From contig NC_071343.1 of assembly GCF_027744825.2 (NCBI RefSeq), positions 17,294,366 to 17,358,365 on the forward strand: a DNA stretch of 64,000 nt, in the 5' to 3' direction. Under the pieces are notes generated by a model that saw nothing but the letters and a program-made list of their open reading frames with translations, searched no databases and was not told the origin of the DNA. This document shows, piece after piece, positions 30,666 through 43,117 of the stretch. Origin of the DNA: Synchiropus splendidus (lineage: Eukaryota; Chordata; Actinopteri; Syngnathiformes; Callionymidae). Positions within the stretch are counted from its first letter, which is position 1; each line of letters begins with the position of its first letter. The position numbers were made by a program, and so were the translations under genes.

Positions 30666-33600
30666 TCTGAAGAATGACAGGAACTCTGTCCCATCCATGG
30701 CTTACCTATCCCCAACCTCCATCTTCTTTTTTGATGTGGGGGCATCAGGACATGCTGCGGATTGCAGAACGTGTGCATCAATTGAAAATCTCATATGTCA
30801 ATATGCAGTGCAGAAGGTTGCCAACGTTGTCAGTATAGGACGGATTACACTTTCCCAACGTCAATATATGACGCCATGGGAGCGAGGATGGGTTGCACCG
30901 GGCTGTGACGTGTTTTTTTTGGTATATTTGTTGAATATTGAGCAATGTATTCTTCTTCTTTTACCTCTTTTCCTGTTAGTTTTTCCCCCTCCTCTGCCAT
31001 TTTTGGCATCAAAGAAATTACTCATCTCCATCATTTTGATGAGGTGGAAAGGTCCATTCACACGTTCTTAGAGGGGTTGTTGCGTCCGTATATGGTCAAT
31101 TGAAGGCGTACAAATGGAATACACAAGCTTGATAAAGCTGTGTATTTTGGTTCTTACGCATATTGTAAATTTCATGTGGGCAGCTGAATTTAGAACTGTT
31201 TTATGCTCATGTTTGTAAATGAAGCTCCAGTACTCAAGTAAACACAAAGCAGTCGTTGCATACAGTATAGTAGTTTGAAATAAATAAATAAATAAAGGAT
31301 CTGTGGACATTTCTCACTGTGGGATGAAACCAGAAAATGCACACAAGCTCCAAAAGGAAGTGACTGAGGTCAGGCCTGATGCATGGATGCAGCAGTCTGG
31401 ACTTAAGCCAAAGCATTTCTTTAAGAGAGACAACGCCACAGCGCTCATCACACACTTAAACTTCACTAAATCATCCCAAATCATCGTCGATGAGAAAAAC
31501 CCTGTTGTTTAATATCACGCCTGTTGCGCCAAAACACAGCTGGACTTTTTTTTTATTCCGCAGCTGCACGCACATATTCACAGCCATGGCGACCGAAGAG
31601 TCCCTCAGTTAACCTGCGCTATGCAAATTGACATGCTCTCTTAAATACGCACGAGGCCATTACGCTTCTTGCTGAGCTGACGGAAAACTCATTCATTTGA
31701 CATGCGTTGCTTCGTTTAGAAATGTCACCAAATGCTCCACAGAGAGCTCCTTTGAAAATGGTAAAAGCTAGCGAGAAAAATGTTCCCTAAAGACTTCAGA
31801 TCACACTGGCTGTCTGAAGTTTTGACACTACACACCAACGAAATTGCAGCAGAAGAGAGAGAGCGAAAAAAAAAAAAGCTTCTTTCAACTGTGGCAGGTT
31901 CTGCAACAGACACAAAGGCGAGTTTGTTGTGATGAGAATCTGAAGGAAAACAGATTGAGCTGCAGTTAGCAAGTGGTAAATCATGATTTGATGTGAAGTA
32001 AGTGGTCAAAACAAGAACACATTTTTATATGTCACTGACTTAATAAGTCGCTGGCCTGGCTTCATTTCACAGCTCCTATCATCAATCCACCTCTAGATTT
32101 TTATAGGCAAAGGTTCCATGCTCAGTCGTAGTGAATTGCTTTTTGCCGATGATGTCACACTTGTGTTGGGCTGGTGAGGCTTTATGAAACAGTGCCCCCA
32201 TTTTCAGAGCTGAAAAGGTGTCGTTCAAGTTATAACAGACTCCACTGACAGTTGTTTGAATCCAAATATTTTAGAGCAGAGAGTGCGCTGAAAATGAAGT
32301 TTCATGATCCATCAACCATGAAAGCAAATCATTATTGACCTACATTTGCTTTATTCAATTTCTAGCAGTTGTAATATTCAGTTATAAACACTCAAATTTA
32401 CATGAGCAGATGGGAGTAACGTTCCAGAACTGCCTCACAGAACTCATGTAGAAATACATCATCCTTTAGTAACATAGTCCCCATGTAGCTACTGACTGCC
32501 CTGACTCTTAAATAAAAACAAATAGATATTAATAATCGAGTGACGTGTTTTATCTTTATTTTGTGTCACATTTTTTCTTCTACTTTAGGATTTATTGTTC
32601 CGAATTTTGCTACAATATAGAACAAATAACATTTTGTAAATATAGGATTTAAGTCTGGCAGTGAAAGAGTGAGAATGCCACACAGTACCCATGCAAGACA
32701 CACTTTAAACAGTTAAAAATAGTGGCAACTTTAATAAATCCTGTGTGCCGTTTTGAAGATACAATCATGGGAAGTAATCTCATCTCTATGTTCCAATGAA
32801 ACAGAAGTGTGAATTTATTCTATAAAGCTCAATCATCCCTGAACAGACACCGATCCCGCTTCAATATTTGATGAGTTGGGAAAGAGAACCTCCACATTGC
32901 TACAAAGTTAAAGTGCTTTATGAACCATAAGTTCAGGAACTTTACAGAAAACGTACGCGGCCGATGCTGGCTGCCTGTTAAAATCCCTGATGGCATCCCA
33001 CCTCATCCTCACTCAAAGGCTGTCCTCCAAAGCTGATGGATTTCAACAGCCACTAGCTGGAAAAGGCTGGAAGGCAGAGTGAAGCATTTGCATGCATGAA
33101 GGTTAGTGCTGTTTTCACTCTCCCATGCCAATGCTCATCCGCTCTGCGAGTTTCATTGAAAGTGGCACAATAGAACTTCACGATCACCCATTTGTCCACT
33201 GCGACGACAAAAGAGCGACTTATATTCTTAAGCAAGCCCAGCCTTGCACATCACAAAGACGGTCAAGGTAATACAGTCCATCCGCGCATTTCTGCGCAGC
33301 TACCGAACTTCTTCACACGCTACAATGTCATCAAATTCTTGCGAGCTCCCTCAGTTATTCAATATCCCTGACAATGATCCGTATATAGTTGATGACCGCA
33401 TGGATGCAAAGACAAAACTCTTCTTTGCAATGACGGTGATGCAAAGAAAGGAAACCTTCCCATCAGTAAAGCTGAGTGTCTCACTTTTCGGTCCTTGCGG
33501 CTGCGGTGTAGCAGTTTAAAGCTGCCCTATTATGCTCATTCTAGGAACTGCCAAGGTGATTTTGGATCTGAGTGGGGATTTGTAGTCAGGAATGCTCCAT

Positions 33601-33790
33601 AAATGTGAAATTCAGAGCAGGGACAATCTGTTTTCTTCAACACTTGGAATGACTTCTGTTCTGACTTCTCCTGCTCTGGTGCGATTGGTCACGGGTCGAG
33701 GATTGGCGACAGTACAGGTGTTCTGGTTACATCAAACTCCTGAGAAACACTTCAATAAAAACAATTCAAGAGATAACATTTCTGAGAAAT
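30666..33790. other. intergenic, mostly unrecognised
   Basis: About 3.1 kb; one MITE at 32166-32312. Open frames at 30697-31071 and 33244-33519 show no homology or splice support. Confidence 0.45.
32166..32312. mobile_element. hAT-like MITE copy, diverged
   Basis: Has TTGGGCTGGTGAGGCTTTAT and AAACAGTGCCCCCATTTTCA on the left and GAAAATGAAGTTTCATGATC on the right. The right terminus has decayed. Confidence 0.6.
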
Positions 33791-33795
33791 GGATC

Positions 33796-34505
33796 AACCT
33801 GTTTGTTTTTGCTTTGTTTGTGTTCTCTCCACGTCCCTTCCTCGTGCTTTTATTTTGTTACTCCCTCTCGTTTCCGTTTCCTCTTCTCCTAGCCAACTGG
33901 ACAGGCAAACACAGCTGGCGCTAATCTCCTCATCATTCTTCCGTGGATATATTCCTTCCAACGCCAGCTACGTGTGCCAGATGGTAGACTTTGATTCTCC
34001 ACTCAGGTACCTCATTCAAGACATTCGCTTAATTCCTCGGACTTTCTAAATTTCTCCCGCGCTGAATCCTTATTCTTTCATCGCTCTTTGTTCCCCCGTT
34101 CTTCCTTGCTACTCCTACATTTACTTCCCTATCATTGATCCATCCCGCAAGTGAGCAGCTTTAGGTCTCATTATTTAGTTTAAATGCAGTAGATCCGCTT
34201 AGTTTACCCCTGGTGTGCGTGAGTGAATAGCTGCCACCGAGCGCTTTCAGTTCATTGCCACCTCGTTGATCTTAACTTCGAGTGTGTTTTCTGCTTGTGA
34301 ATTCTAATCCGCCTTTCTTGTGTTCCAAATTCTTCCCTGTTCCCTGTGTGTTCTTCCTGGTCCGCGTTTTGGATCCCGGCATCTTTAATTTCATCGTTAC
34401 TTGTCTGTGTGTTTGTTTGTATTTATCTATTAGATCGTTTCGAAATTTAATTTTTGTTTCAGGGAATTTGAGCAAGGGACGGCTTAACTGTTGGTGTGTT
34501 CAAAC
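33796..34505 (+). mobile_element. diverged LTR, related to the two solo LTRs
   Basis: Contains CGTGCTTTTATTTTGTTACT and AGCTGGCGCTAATCTCC in the same order as the reverse complement of the LTRs at 24838 and 36253. The ends are not clean and I could not find a 5-bp duplication. The T/C-rich skew on the plus strand gives long but meaningless open frames. Confidence 0.45.
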
Positions 34506-34520
34506 ATAAAGTAGTGCCGC

Positions 34521-34592
34521 ATGTGATGGGCTGGTGGGGCGTCATGAAACAGAGGGTGGTGCTGTTGCCATAGAAATGATATGAGGTTTCAT
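34521..34592. mobile_element. hAT-like MITE, half copy
   Basis: ATGTGATGGGCTGGTGGGGC, then CATGAAACAG and ATGATATGAGGTTTCATCA. The right half is missing. Confidence 0.55.
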
Positions 34593-36247
34593 CACGAGCA
34601 ATAGTCACCCCGTGCTTCTCCTCCCACCAGACCCCACTCACTACATCTTCAACGTGATGAAGTATGGGGCAACCAAATGCAAAATGCAAAAATGCTAGCG
34701 ACTTTTGATTTTAATGACAACAAACTCAACCTTACAATACATTATTCATGTTCTCTTACATATATGTTCAGGATGTTTCATCACTAATGCATAGGCAATG
34801 TATTCAAATGGCATTGTTCCAGAATTACTTGTCTTTAATTTTCAATAAATACTGAGCCTTGCCTCCGTTAACTCTGATTTATTCAGTTATACCTCTGTCC
34901 ATAGCTGTATTGAAGACAGAGATAATCTACAATGTTGATGTCCTTGCTCCTAAAAGCACAGAGTGTTACTCCCAGTGGTAATCGATGGTCATTTTATTCG
35001 GTAGTATTTTGAGTGCACCATTTTTGGACCTGACAGGTTCCTTAAATGTGATACAGCGTGTTAATGTGGTATTGAACCCTGCTGCAAAACACCAGTGGCA
35101 CTCTGCCGGGATCACAGCTCTAACAGAGACTCTTGCAACATCCTCTGCCTCTTTCGTAAAATGCTTTTAACTCCACATCAAGAGGAGGATGTGCACTGAC
35201 TTATGTATATGTCTCTGTTCTGAATGGTGGAACTGTTGTCCTTGAGATAAAACTCAGATTCTTTGATTATGTATGTAGCCCTCTAATAGGCTTCATTGTC
35301 ATTGTCCTTCACGCAAAGGATCCTTCTTTTCTCTAACAACTGAACAATTCCTCTTCCCCAGTCCTAGAGAGGTCAGCACTTCGGTCCGATCGGCAATGTA
35401 TTTAGGAGTCATAGTCACATCGTGTCACAAGTCATTTACACGCCTCCATCTAACAGGCTTCTCCAGTGGTCTATCACCACAGTGAAGTCCTGCACAACGA
35501 ATGTACCCCCTACTGGGCAACTCCAGAACCCCCTGAGGGAACACCTGAATGCTGAGTCTGAATTCTGCAAGAGAGGAGAATCAAGAAACACTGCACCATG
35601 CCTCGCCCCGGGCCGGAGGCTCAGAAGTTCCTCAGGTCAAAAAACAGTTGGATGGAATGCGGAACAGACCACCTGCACTGACAAGAGTATATGGTTTGCG
35701 AGTATTTGTGTCCATGCTGGAGCGCTTCTCATGACCAGCCTGTTTTCCATGAACCTGAATTAATCCAGCAGTAGAACGGTCCTCATTACTACAAGCATTC
35801 AATAAGGTGCCTCACAAAAACATCATGGAGCAGTGAAATGCATCAAGACTACACTCGACAACAGTCTCGTTCACGGAGCACATATCGCAGTTTTAAGATG
35901 ATCATCAATTTCCTGATCCAAAGCATTCTCAGAGACAGGAAATTTGATTTTATCAAGACTCATCTTCCCAGAGGCAGAAGCCCAGACTCCGTTCCTCACC
36001 TCATCTGACATCAGAAGGAAGCAGTTCATCTGAAAGTGAAGCCAATAACAGAGCTGGTTAAGCACTGCACTCTGCACTTATTACTTGATTGTTGTTCACT
36101 CCACCAAACAATAAAAATGGCCTTCGCCCATCTCACCTCTGAGTGTTTTTGAAAGGACTGATTGTAATTCCAATTTCATCTGGATGTTAATCGACCTATC
36201 TGAATGCTGAACAACTAATAAATACTTCAGTTTTGTGTTTTGGGAAG
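34593..36247. other. intergenic, nothing recognised
   Basis: About 1.65 kb. A minus-strand open frame at 36077-35871 and plus frames at 35422-35763 were inspected; none shows a familiar domain or convincing splice context. Confidence 0.45.
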
Positions 36248-36252
36248 CTTCA

Positions 36253-36939
36253 TGTCATGGCTTGTCAAGGATGTTGAACCCAGTGGCTGAGTTGGTGCAG
36301 GTTTACAGAAGACACGGAAGAGCGAGGGTGGTTTAACAATTCAAATAAAGAAACGCAAAAGACGCACAGAACTGATGAACCAAGGACGTCAACACCAAAA
36401 CCCGGCGTGAGGAAACATGTGCAGGAGCAGGGAGAAACCTCAAACAGAAAACAGGCGAATGAGATTAAGCCTGACTAAGGGGGACAACGAAAAACGCAGT
36501 CGGAGGTTACTCACGAGGCCCAACTAACAAAAAGCACGCGGTGGTGGTTCTAATCACACACACACGAGGAATAACTATAACACGGAGAGACAAAAAAGTG
36601 AGTCTAACCAAAAACACTCATGCGCAGCTGCAGCAATAAACGAAAACTGAGGAACGAGAGTAACTAAGGAGGTGGCTGAGAAAAGACGTCAAGCTCGCAC
36701 AGAATTTGGAACGACAGGAGCACAAGAGCAGCGAGAATCGATGGAGTTTACCGTGAGGACGCGAAGCTACCATCTGGCAGCAGAGACTGGAACCCATGTG
36801 GAGAAATCAGTGGAGTCTGATCAGTGGACTGGGATCCAGCTGCACTACTGTGAACCTCAAGAGAGAGAAGGAACAGGAAAGGACATTCAGGAACACAGGA
36901 AATAATAAAATAAAAGCACAAAAAAAACTAAACCTGACA
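36253..36939 (-). mobile_element. solo LTR (Ty3/Gypsy-like), copy 2
   Basis: 687 bp, ends TGTCATGG and CCTGACA, flanked by perfect 5-bp duplications CTTCA (36248-36252 and 36940-36944). TG...CA ends with a 5-bp duplication and no internal region is the signature of a solo LTR left by recombination. Confidence 0.88.
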
Positions 36940-36944
36940 CTTCA

Positions 36945-37876
36945 TAATAGATTTGTTTTTCATTTTCCATTTTTCGCATCTGAAACTACACTGAATTTTT
37001 CGATACTACTACTGTCATATATGAAAACAGTCATTGGAAAAGTTGCCGTTTCCTCTGAAAATGTATCCACCCCTAAAGGCTGAGCCATTGTCCACTCTGT
37101 GTAGGCGTGGTGCGTGGGGACTGAGCTCCAGGACTCTCAGGTCAGCATAATGGCTTGTTGCTGCCTGTGAGAGCAGCTGTGAACTGGAGGCTGTAAAAGC
37201 ATATGGTGCTGACATTAATGAAGGAGGAATAAAGGCTCCAGTGGGCACCAGCAGCTCAGGGGTTGGGACTAAAGCTGTCTGTTTCAAGTGCAGCAACAAT
37301 CACAGCGTGTCGCTCATCTGGAGTGGCAGCGACGGCGAAGGCAGCAGTCATGGGGAGCGCACTCGGGATAAACACAGCAGCAACACACATGGAACGTTAA
37401 TGGTGAGGCTGAAGAGGGGAAGACTGCTGGCTTAAAAGACAACGCTGTGTTACAGTGGGAGGAAAAACGGCTTATGTTCCTGACTGCTGTTTTTTTTTTT
37501 TTTAAACCAATAGGTCTCCAAAGACTATAATCAAAAGATGTTTAATCTGTGAGATGGAACAAACTTGGGGGACATGGTCCAACATTTTGGGTCCTGGTCC
37601 ACAAGCACAAAAAAACAAAACAAAACAAAACAAAAACAATGGAATTGGCACAGATGAATGACACCCTTTGGAGGAAAAAGTTACTCTCACATCAGTTTCA
37701 CACAATTGTATTTTAATATCTGACAGGGAATTTAATTTAGTTCATGTCAGAATCGCTCCCCAACCCTCACACACCAGCCTCAGACACATTAGCACAATGC
37801 TAGAACCTGAGGGTTGACGTGTTTGATTTGGTTATGTTTGGATTGATCGTTGGTTGTTAAAAAACACACTACATGG
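36945..37876. other. intergenic, GC-richer patch
   Basis: About 930 bp. The part at 37080-37440 is GC-richer and has overlapping open frames on both strands, none with domain or splice support. A T-run and an AAAAC-rich tract follow at 37490-37640. Confidence 0.4.
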
Positions 37877-38070
37877 TAACGATGGGTAGATGAGGTATGA
37901 AACAGTGTCATAGTTTTCAGAGGCCACTAGATGGCGCTCTTGGTTTAGAAATGATGTGAGGTTTCTTTGAATTAGACGTTCAAGTGCAAACATTTTACAG
38001 CAGACAGTGCCATCTGGTGGCCTTTGAAAATCAAGACACTGTTTCATGAAGCCTCATCAGCCCATCACTA
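37877..38070. mobile_element. hAT-like MITE copy, full length
   Basis: Starts TAACGATGGGTAGATGAGG, ends GCCTCATCAGCCCATCACTA. Flanking 8-mers CTACATGG and CTACATTA agree at six of eight, consistent with an aged hAT duplication. It carries CCACTAGATGGCGCTCT at 37924-37940 and GTGCCATCTGGTGGCC at 38007-38022, two oppositely oriented CTCF-like cores. Confidence 0.85.
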
Positions 38071-40644
38071 CTACATTACTACATTACATACATTACATAC
38101 TAAAAAAATTATATACTAAATGTAAATACTGTTTATTTGTTTATATTTAGTATATATTTTTTTGGTTAGTATTTATCTGATATTTATTTATTTTTGGACA
38201 TATAGTTTTGTTTTTGGAAACCGGAGGCCTCAGACCAAAATTTCGTTGCCATAATATAGTGATATGTTTTTGTGCTAACTAACATGCCACTGTAAAGTCA
38301 CATATATATATTTTTTTAATACTTAATGTTGCTCATTTCAGTGATGAACCGACACACGGACAACAACAATACTCTTATTATTTTCAATGAGTGCCCTTTA
38401 TTCTGGCTTGAGCACCAGCACGCCAAAATGTGAGTACATGCCGGCCATGTTGCTAAATACAGATGGGACAGTTTGTCTTTACAAAACAGAAAATGGTCAT
38501 CATTGAAATCAAAGGTGTGGTCCATGTCTATTTAAGATGACATCGTTGTGATAACGTCTATTGAGCACCTACTACATTAGTCCAAGGTCACAGGCTTTAA
38601 ATGCATTTTACAGTGAGGTAATTCAAAATAATAAACAGATATTTACTGACCCTATAATATCATAAAAAATATAAATAATAATAAAAAATAAAATCCTAGC
38701 AAAATGTATCAAAACAGTTGACTGCGAGGTACTGAGGCTTGGGTTGGGCAACGATTTCTTCCCGTCCAAAATAATAAAATAAAAGCCTTTCAGACACCAA
38801 AATAGTGATGACAGGGCTACTTTTTTGTTTTTTAGGACTATAAGAATAAAGTAAGAACATAGGTTGCAACAAAAAGGGCACTTTTCCCATGCAAGGAACA
38901 AGGGCTCTGGGTCTATCTGTGCACATATAAATGTTCACAGCTTCCTGCAGGAGATCTTCTTAGACTTCTGTACAACCTATGTAGCAAATAAAATGCAAAA
39001 TATTTGGTAGTTTTAACTGAACCAAGCTGTACATGTGCACCTGACAAGTATGTCACAATACAGTAATTACATATCTGTAGTTTTGCAATGCATCTTTTTA
39101 TTTAACTGTGACAGCATGAAATTAATGAAATACTCAGTCCAAACTTCAATAGAATGATGTATAAATTTCTTCAACGCACCCCACGTCCTGCTCTGTCATG
39201 TAATCCAGAGCAAAAGTTTGGGGTGACCGAGTCATTGACCATCTCCTAACCAGAGGCCCTCATCATTATTCAGCGCAAATGATCGCCCCGCTCGTCCGCT
39301 CATTACTCCCTTATTATCTTAACTCTTCCCACTCACGAAGGGCGGTTTAGAAAATCCTGCTTCTATCCCCACAGCCCAGTGGCATTCTTTGCTGTGGCTC
39401 TTCAAGGTATCTTTGTTGTTTGATCAAAATGAATCTGCTGCTGCTTCTTTTCAACTCCCTCACTTGACATTCAACTCTTCCGGTTGGTTACGTATCGTGT
39501 TATCATCAAAAGCAGCTGGTGACAAGCGAAGCAATAATGGCCAGGTATTTACCTAAAAATAACAACCCCGGATTCATTTTGATGGAAAATTGTTTTATAA
39601 TTAATGTCATGCTGTTTGAAGAAACAAAGAGGGACTATGTTTTTTTTTTTTTTCGTACATTGTAGGAGGCTTTGGCATACGAGAAAACAGAGCACTGCTC
39701 CAAAACTTCTCACCTGTGTTCATGTTAACATTTTTGCTTCTGCTGAAAACTGTCTGAAGTCAGCATCACACACAGTTTCAATGTAACCTTCTGTTTACAA
39801 GAGGAAACATGCTTCATTTTCAGCTCAATTGTCCACCACAAATAGACTCAAGAGGCATTAAAATTGAGACGGTTTTTAAGGTAAATAATTCCTGCTTTAC
39901 TCTGAACTGTCATGAAAAAGCTTGCTCAGTTCTAACCTTCTCTGCACCGTGACACGTGAACCACCAATGAGACCAGAGCATTAAACAACAGCAGAAGTCT
40001 GAAATTCCCATCAGACTCATGCCAACTTCTTTATGTTCCGGCTGATGACGTACGTCTCCCCCGATGCCAGTGCACTCTAATAGGAAGAGGAAATTATAAA
40101 CTCGATAATCAGCACTTTCCTCAAGTTGAAAATAAAACGGAGGCAACAATCTCATTAGGACTGCAGTGTGATGAATAATCAAAGGAGGGTTGATTTTCCA
40201 GCTACATCAAAAATACAGATTTACTATGTAAATATATGCAGTTGCATCCCAGTGTCATCCTGCATTGATGAATCACAACTGCCGACATAAGGCTCTGAAG
40301 TTAAACTAGCTCCGACTATTGTGCGTTCTGCAATAACAGAGGAGTTGTAGTTCAAGTAAAGCTACCAATGGAAAGTGGAACACAGGAACGTGCAAGTATT
40401 CTTCCTTAATCTAGATAGTGGTGCGGTAAAAACCCCTGAACATGGCACTGGGTCACAACAGAAACTGACTACAGAACACAGGGGTGTCAGTCTAGCGATC
40501 ATAATGAGAAATATATTCATATCTTTCGGTTGGTGAAGCTAACTCGCCTACAAAATGTCCAGTCATTTCTTTTCCAAAATGATGATGGTGGTTAACCATA
40601 ACTGTAAGCAAAATCAGCAACTGAATATTAGCCATTTATAACTA
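38071..40644. other. intergenic, nothing recognised
   Basis: About 2.6 kb, AT-rich, without a recognised repeat or exon. Open frames at 38623-38938 and 39910-40182 are unsupported. Confidence 0.45.
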
Positions 40645-41340
40645 GGGCTGCTCAATTTATCGGTGCTCATATCGGCATGTATGACCTTATCATGATTGGT
40701 AGATCAGATTACAAATGCAGGCAGATTTTTTATATTTATTTTGGCTTCCCTGCTCTGAATGCTGCCTCCGCGACCCGACCCCGGATAAGCAGTAGAAGAA
40801 GGTGAAGGTGAAGGAAGGTATTTTAATGGGATGCTATTTATATTTACACGTGATGACAACTGCTGTCTCTCTTTAAAATTTTGAATCAGGGTGTAAAAAT
40901 GCAGCCTCACCAGCAGAATAGACCTGCAGACACTAGAGCCAGCCAGCCACGATGGTGGTAGGACCAATCTGTTTTCCAACGTGTGCACCTGTGGACTGAG
41001 ACGCAGCATTAAAACAAGACACTTAGCCTCAAATGACCGTGCCGAACAAACAACAAACACATGCTAACAGGAGCTAACCGGTGGCGAAACCAATGCTAAC
41101 GGAGTTTATTGTTTTGGACAAGCAGCTGAGTTCTGTTGTTGAAGACCTGAGGTGCACTTTCGGCAGCTGGAAGCGCACCTCGACCCCCAGTACTCATTCC
41201 CCGGACAAGTCGATGAAAAGAACAGTGGTCTGTCAGGTTAAAAGGCAATAATCCGGCATCAACGCAAGTCACGGCGAATAACAGGCCCCTTTTATTTCCT
41301 GCACTCAATTGTTGTCAATTGAATTTACATGGAATATAAC
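40645..41340. mobile_element. possible hAT element remnant
   Basis: Begins AGGGCTGCTCAATTTATCGG, a terminus seen in many fish hAT-type elements. The sequence to about 41310 is GC-richer than its surroundings. I could not find the opposite terminus or a transposase motif. Confidence 0.3.
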
Positions 41341-42639
41341 GGAATTTGATATTATGTGACTGATAAACTGTTGTAGTGTGGAAGAGGGATGTGTGTTGAA
41401 GGAAATTTGTGAGGAGGGAAGCTACTCTGAAAGGCATTGCGAGTGCGAGAACCAGAGTCTGTGCAGCGTGGAACTCTGCCTGTCAGTGAGAGAGCTGCTC
41501 CCTCTGTTAACATTGAGTGGGTGGACGCTTCAACGTATTAACTATCTTTCAGTGCCGACCACATCCTCTGTACACCGCTGGCAAGTTACATTGGCATGAG
41601 CTCAATTATACACACACCACCATCATATTCCATATCCATCGCTACAGTAATCTCCTCCATTGTCTTAGTTTTTTTGTTGTAAAAACCAGGTGCTGGAATT
41701 AGAACACGATCCAGCGCTCGGCCATGTTGAATGTTTCTGTTTGTGTATGTGTCAACAATGAGTGCTGGTTGGATGTGTGCTCGCCCCTAGTGATACTAAA
41801 ATTGACCTTGGTGCAAAAAATACATAAATAAATAAACATTGCAAGTGTGTAAGCTTGGATTGAAAAACAGCAGGCTAGAAAATATATATATATATTTTGT
41901 GAAATGTTTGCATGAGCAGTATGCATCTGGTGTGAATGGAGCTTCAGGGAGTACAACGTGTTACCAGTCACTCTGGAACAGTAGTATTCTTAATTGACTG
42001 CATTTCTTCTCTGGAATTTGACATAGTAGCTGTGATTTTTACTGGTCTCCAAGAAAAATGTCCAGCTCTTCTGAGACAAGACCAAACCATGATGCAGTTG
42101 ATTTGTTTCCATGATCATTTTTATGGTACAGCATATTTGTGACATTTTTTTTTTTCATTTATTTAAACCCCAGCTGTCCTCAACGCTGGCATTCATTTGA
42201 AGGGTGAAATATTTTTTAATAAAGGGAAAATTATGGTTTAAATGCAGCACATTATATTTTCTTATTTCATTGATACGCAACTTATTTTCCGCAATGAAAA
42301 GCGGTGAAATCGGAGGGCATGGAAATAGAGCAGGAAATGAACCAGTCGTGTGGGTCGGCTGGCTGCAAAGCTTCAAATGTCCACAGCCACGTCAATGAAA
42401 CCTGCCTCATCGCACGCTTCACAAAATTAGCTGCCCGACTACGCGCAACATGCATCAAGGTTTTGAAACAGTGGACACATCCTCAACAGAAATAAATGCA
42501 GTTTAGTTCCGTGTATACTTGGATCAGTGCTCACAGACCGAAGGGTCTGTACAGAAACAGTCTGATTCAAGTGGAAAGATTTTGATGAAATGAAGTTTTA
42601 TCTTTGAGAAAAACAACAAAACAAAAAAATAAAATGAAC

Positions 42640-42712
42640 TGAAGAGGCCAGATTAAATGAGAAAAGGTCCGCTAATTGCCCCCGGGCCTGACTTTGGACA
42701 CACCTGTCCTAT
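42640..42712. mobile_element. hAT terminus remnant
   Basis: GAGGCCAGATTAAATGAGAA and then GGGCCTGACTTTGGACACAC followed by CTG, the usual right end of Charlie-type hAT elements. The remainder is not visible. Confidence 0.4.
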
Positions 42713-42881
42713 GTAGCAGTTAACCCTGATCAAATAAATTCAATTCGATTAATTTGAAAAACAGCTGCAATTAAAAATACATACATGAAACGGTTGACAT
42801 TCATTTCACTTCATGACAAATCCTACATGATGTTTCCATTACGGACACAGTGGGAATAGAAGGGTTAATGTGCTCCCTCAC

Positions 42882-43085
42882 CTTAGGGCTTCTTTACTGG
42901 TAAACAGCGAGGGTGGACGATCGGCCGTATCTTGTGAGGAGGAGTTGATACCCCCTGAGTCAATCTCATCTGCTTTCCCTTGTGGACAAACACTCTGGCG
43001 CTGCGAGCCGCCGCTGCTGAGCTGCTGCTCGTGTATCACCAATAAAATCAGATAAACACCAACCCACAGAGCTCCAAACATCAAG
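42882..43085 (-). CDS. candidate exon with an N-terminal membrane anchor
   Basis: On the minus strand a strong acceptor (CTGGCTGCCTCTCTCCAG) precedes CTTG and ATG at 43081. The frame reads MFGALWVGVYLILLVI, then a hydrophilic Ser/Gln-rich stem with one Asn-Ser-Ser sequon and a single Cys, ending TSKEAL at donor AAG|GTGAGG (42882/42881). A frame 12 codons longer at the 5' end (Met at 43117) is also open. The layout (short N-terminus, one hydrophobic segment, stem) suits a type II Golgi enzyme or similar single-pass protein, but I do not recognise the family and found no following exon. Could be chance. Confidence 0.35.
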
Positions 43086-43117
43086 CTGGAGAGAGGCAGC
43101 CAGGAAACAAACACCAT

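Noticed and set aside
33592..34509. Several 75-110 codon frames
   Set aside because: They arise from the T/C-rich diverged LTR and have no protein similarity.
35422..36077. Frames on both strands suggesting an old gene copy
   Set aside because: Neither strand gave a known domain; no intronless-copy signs such as a poly-A tail or duplications.
36672..37083. Plus-strand frames rich in Glu, Arg and Lys
   Set aside because: They lie in the solo LTR; purine skew of the LTR explains the open frame.
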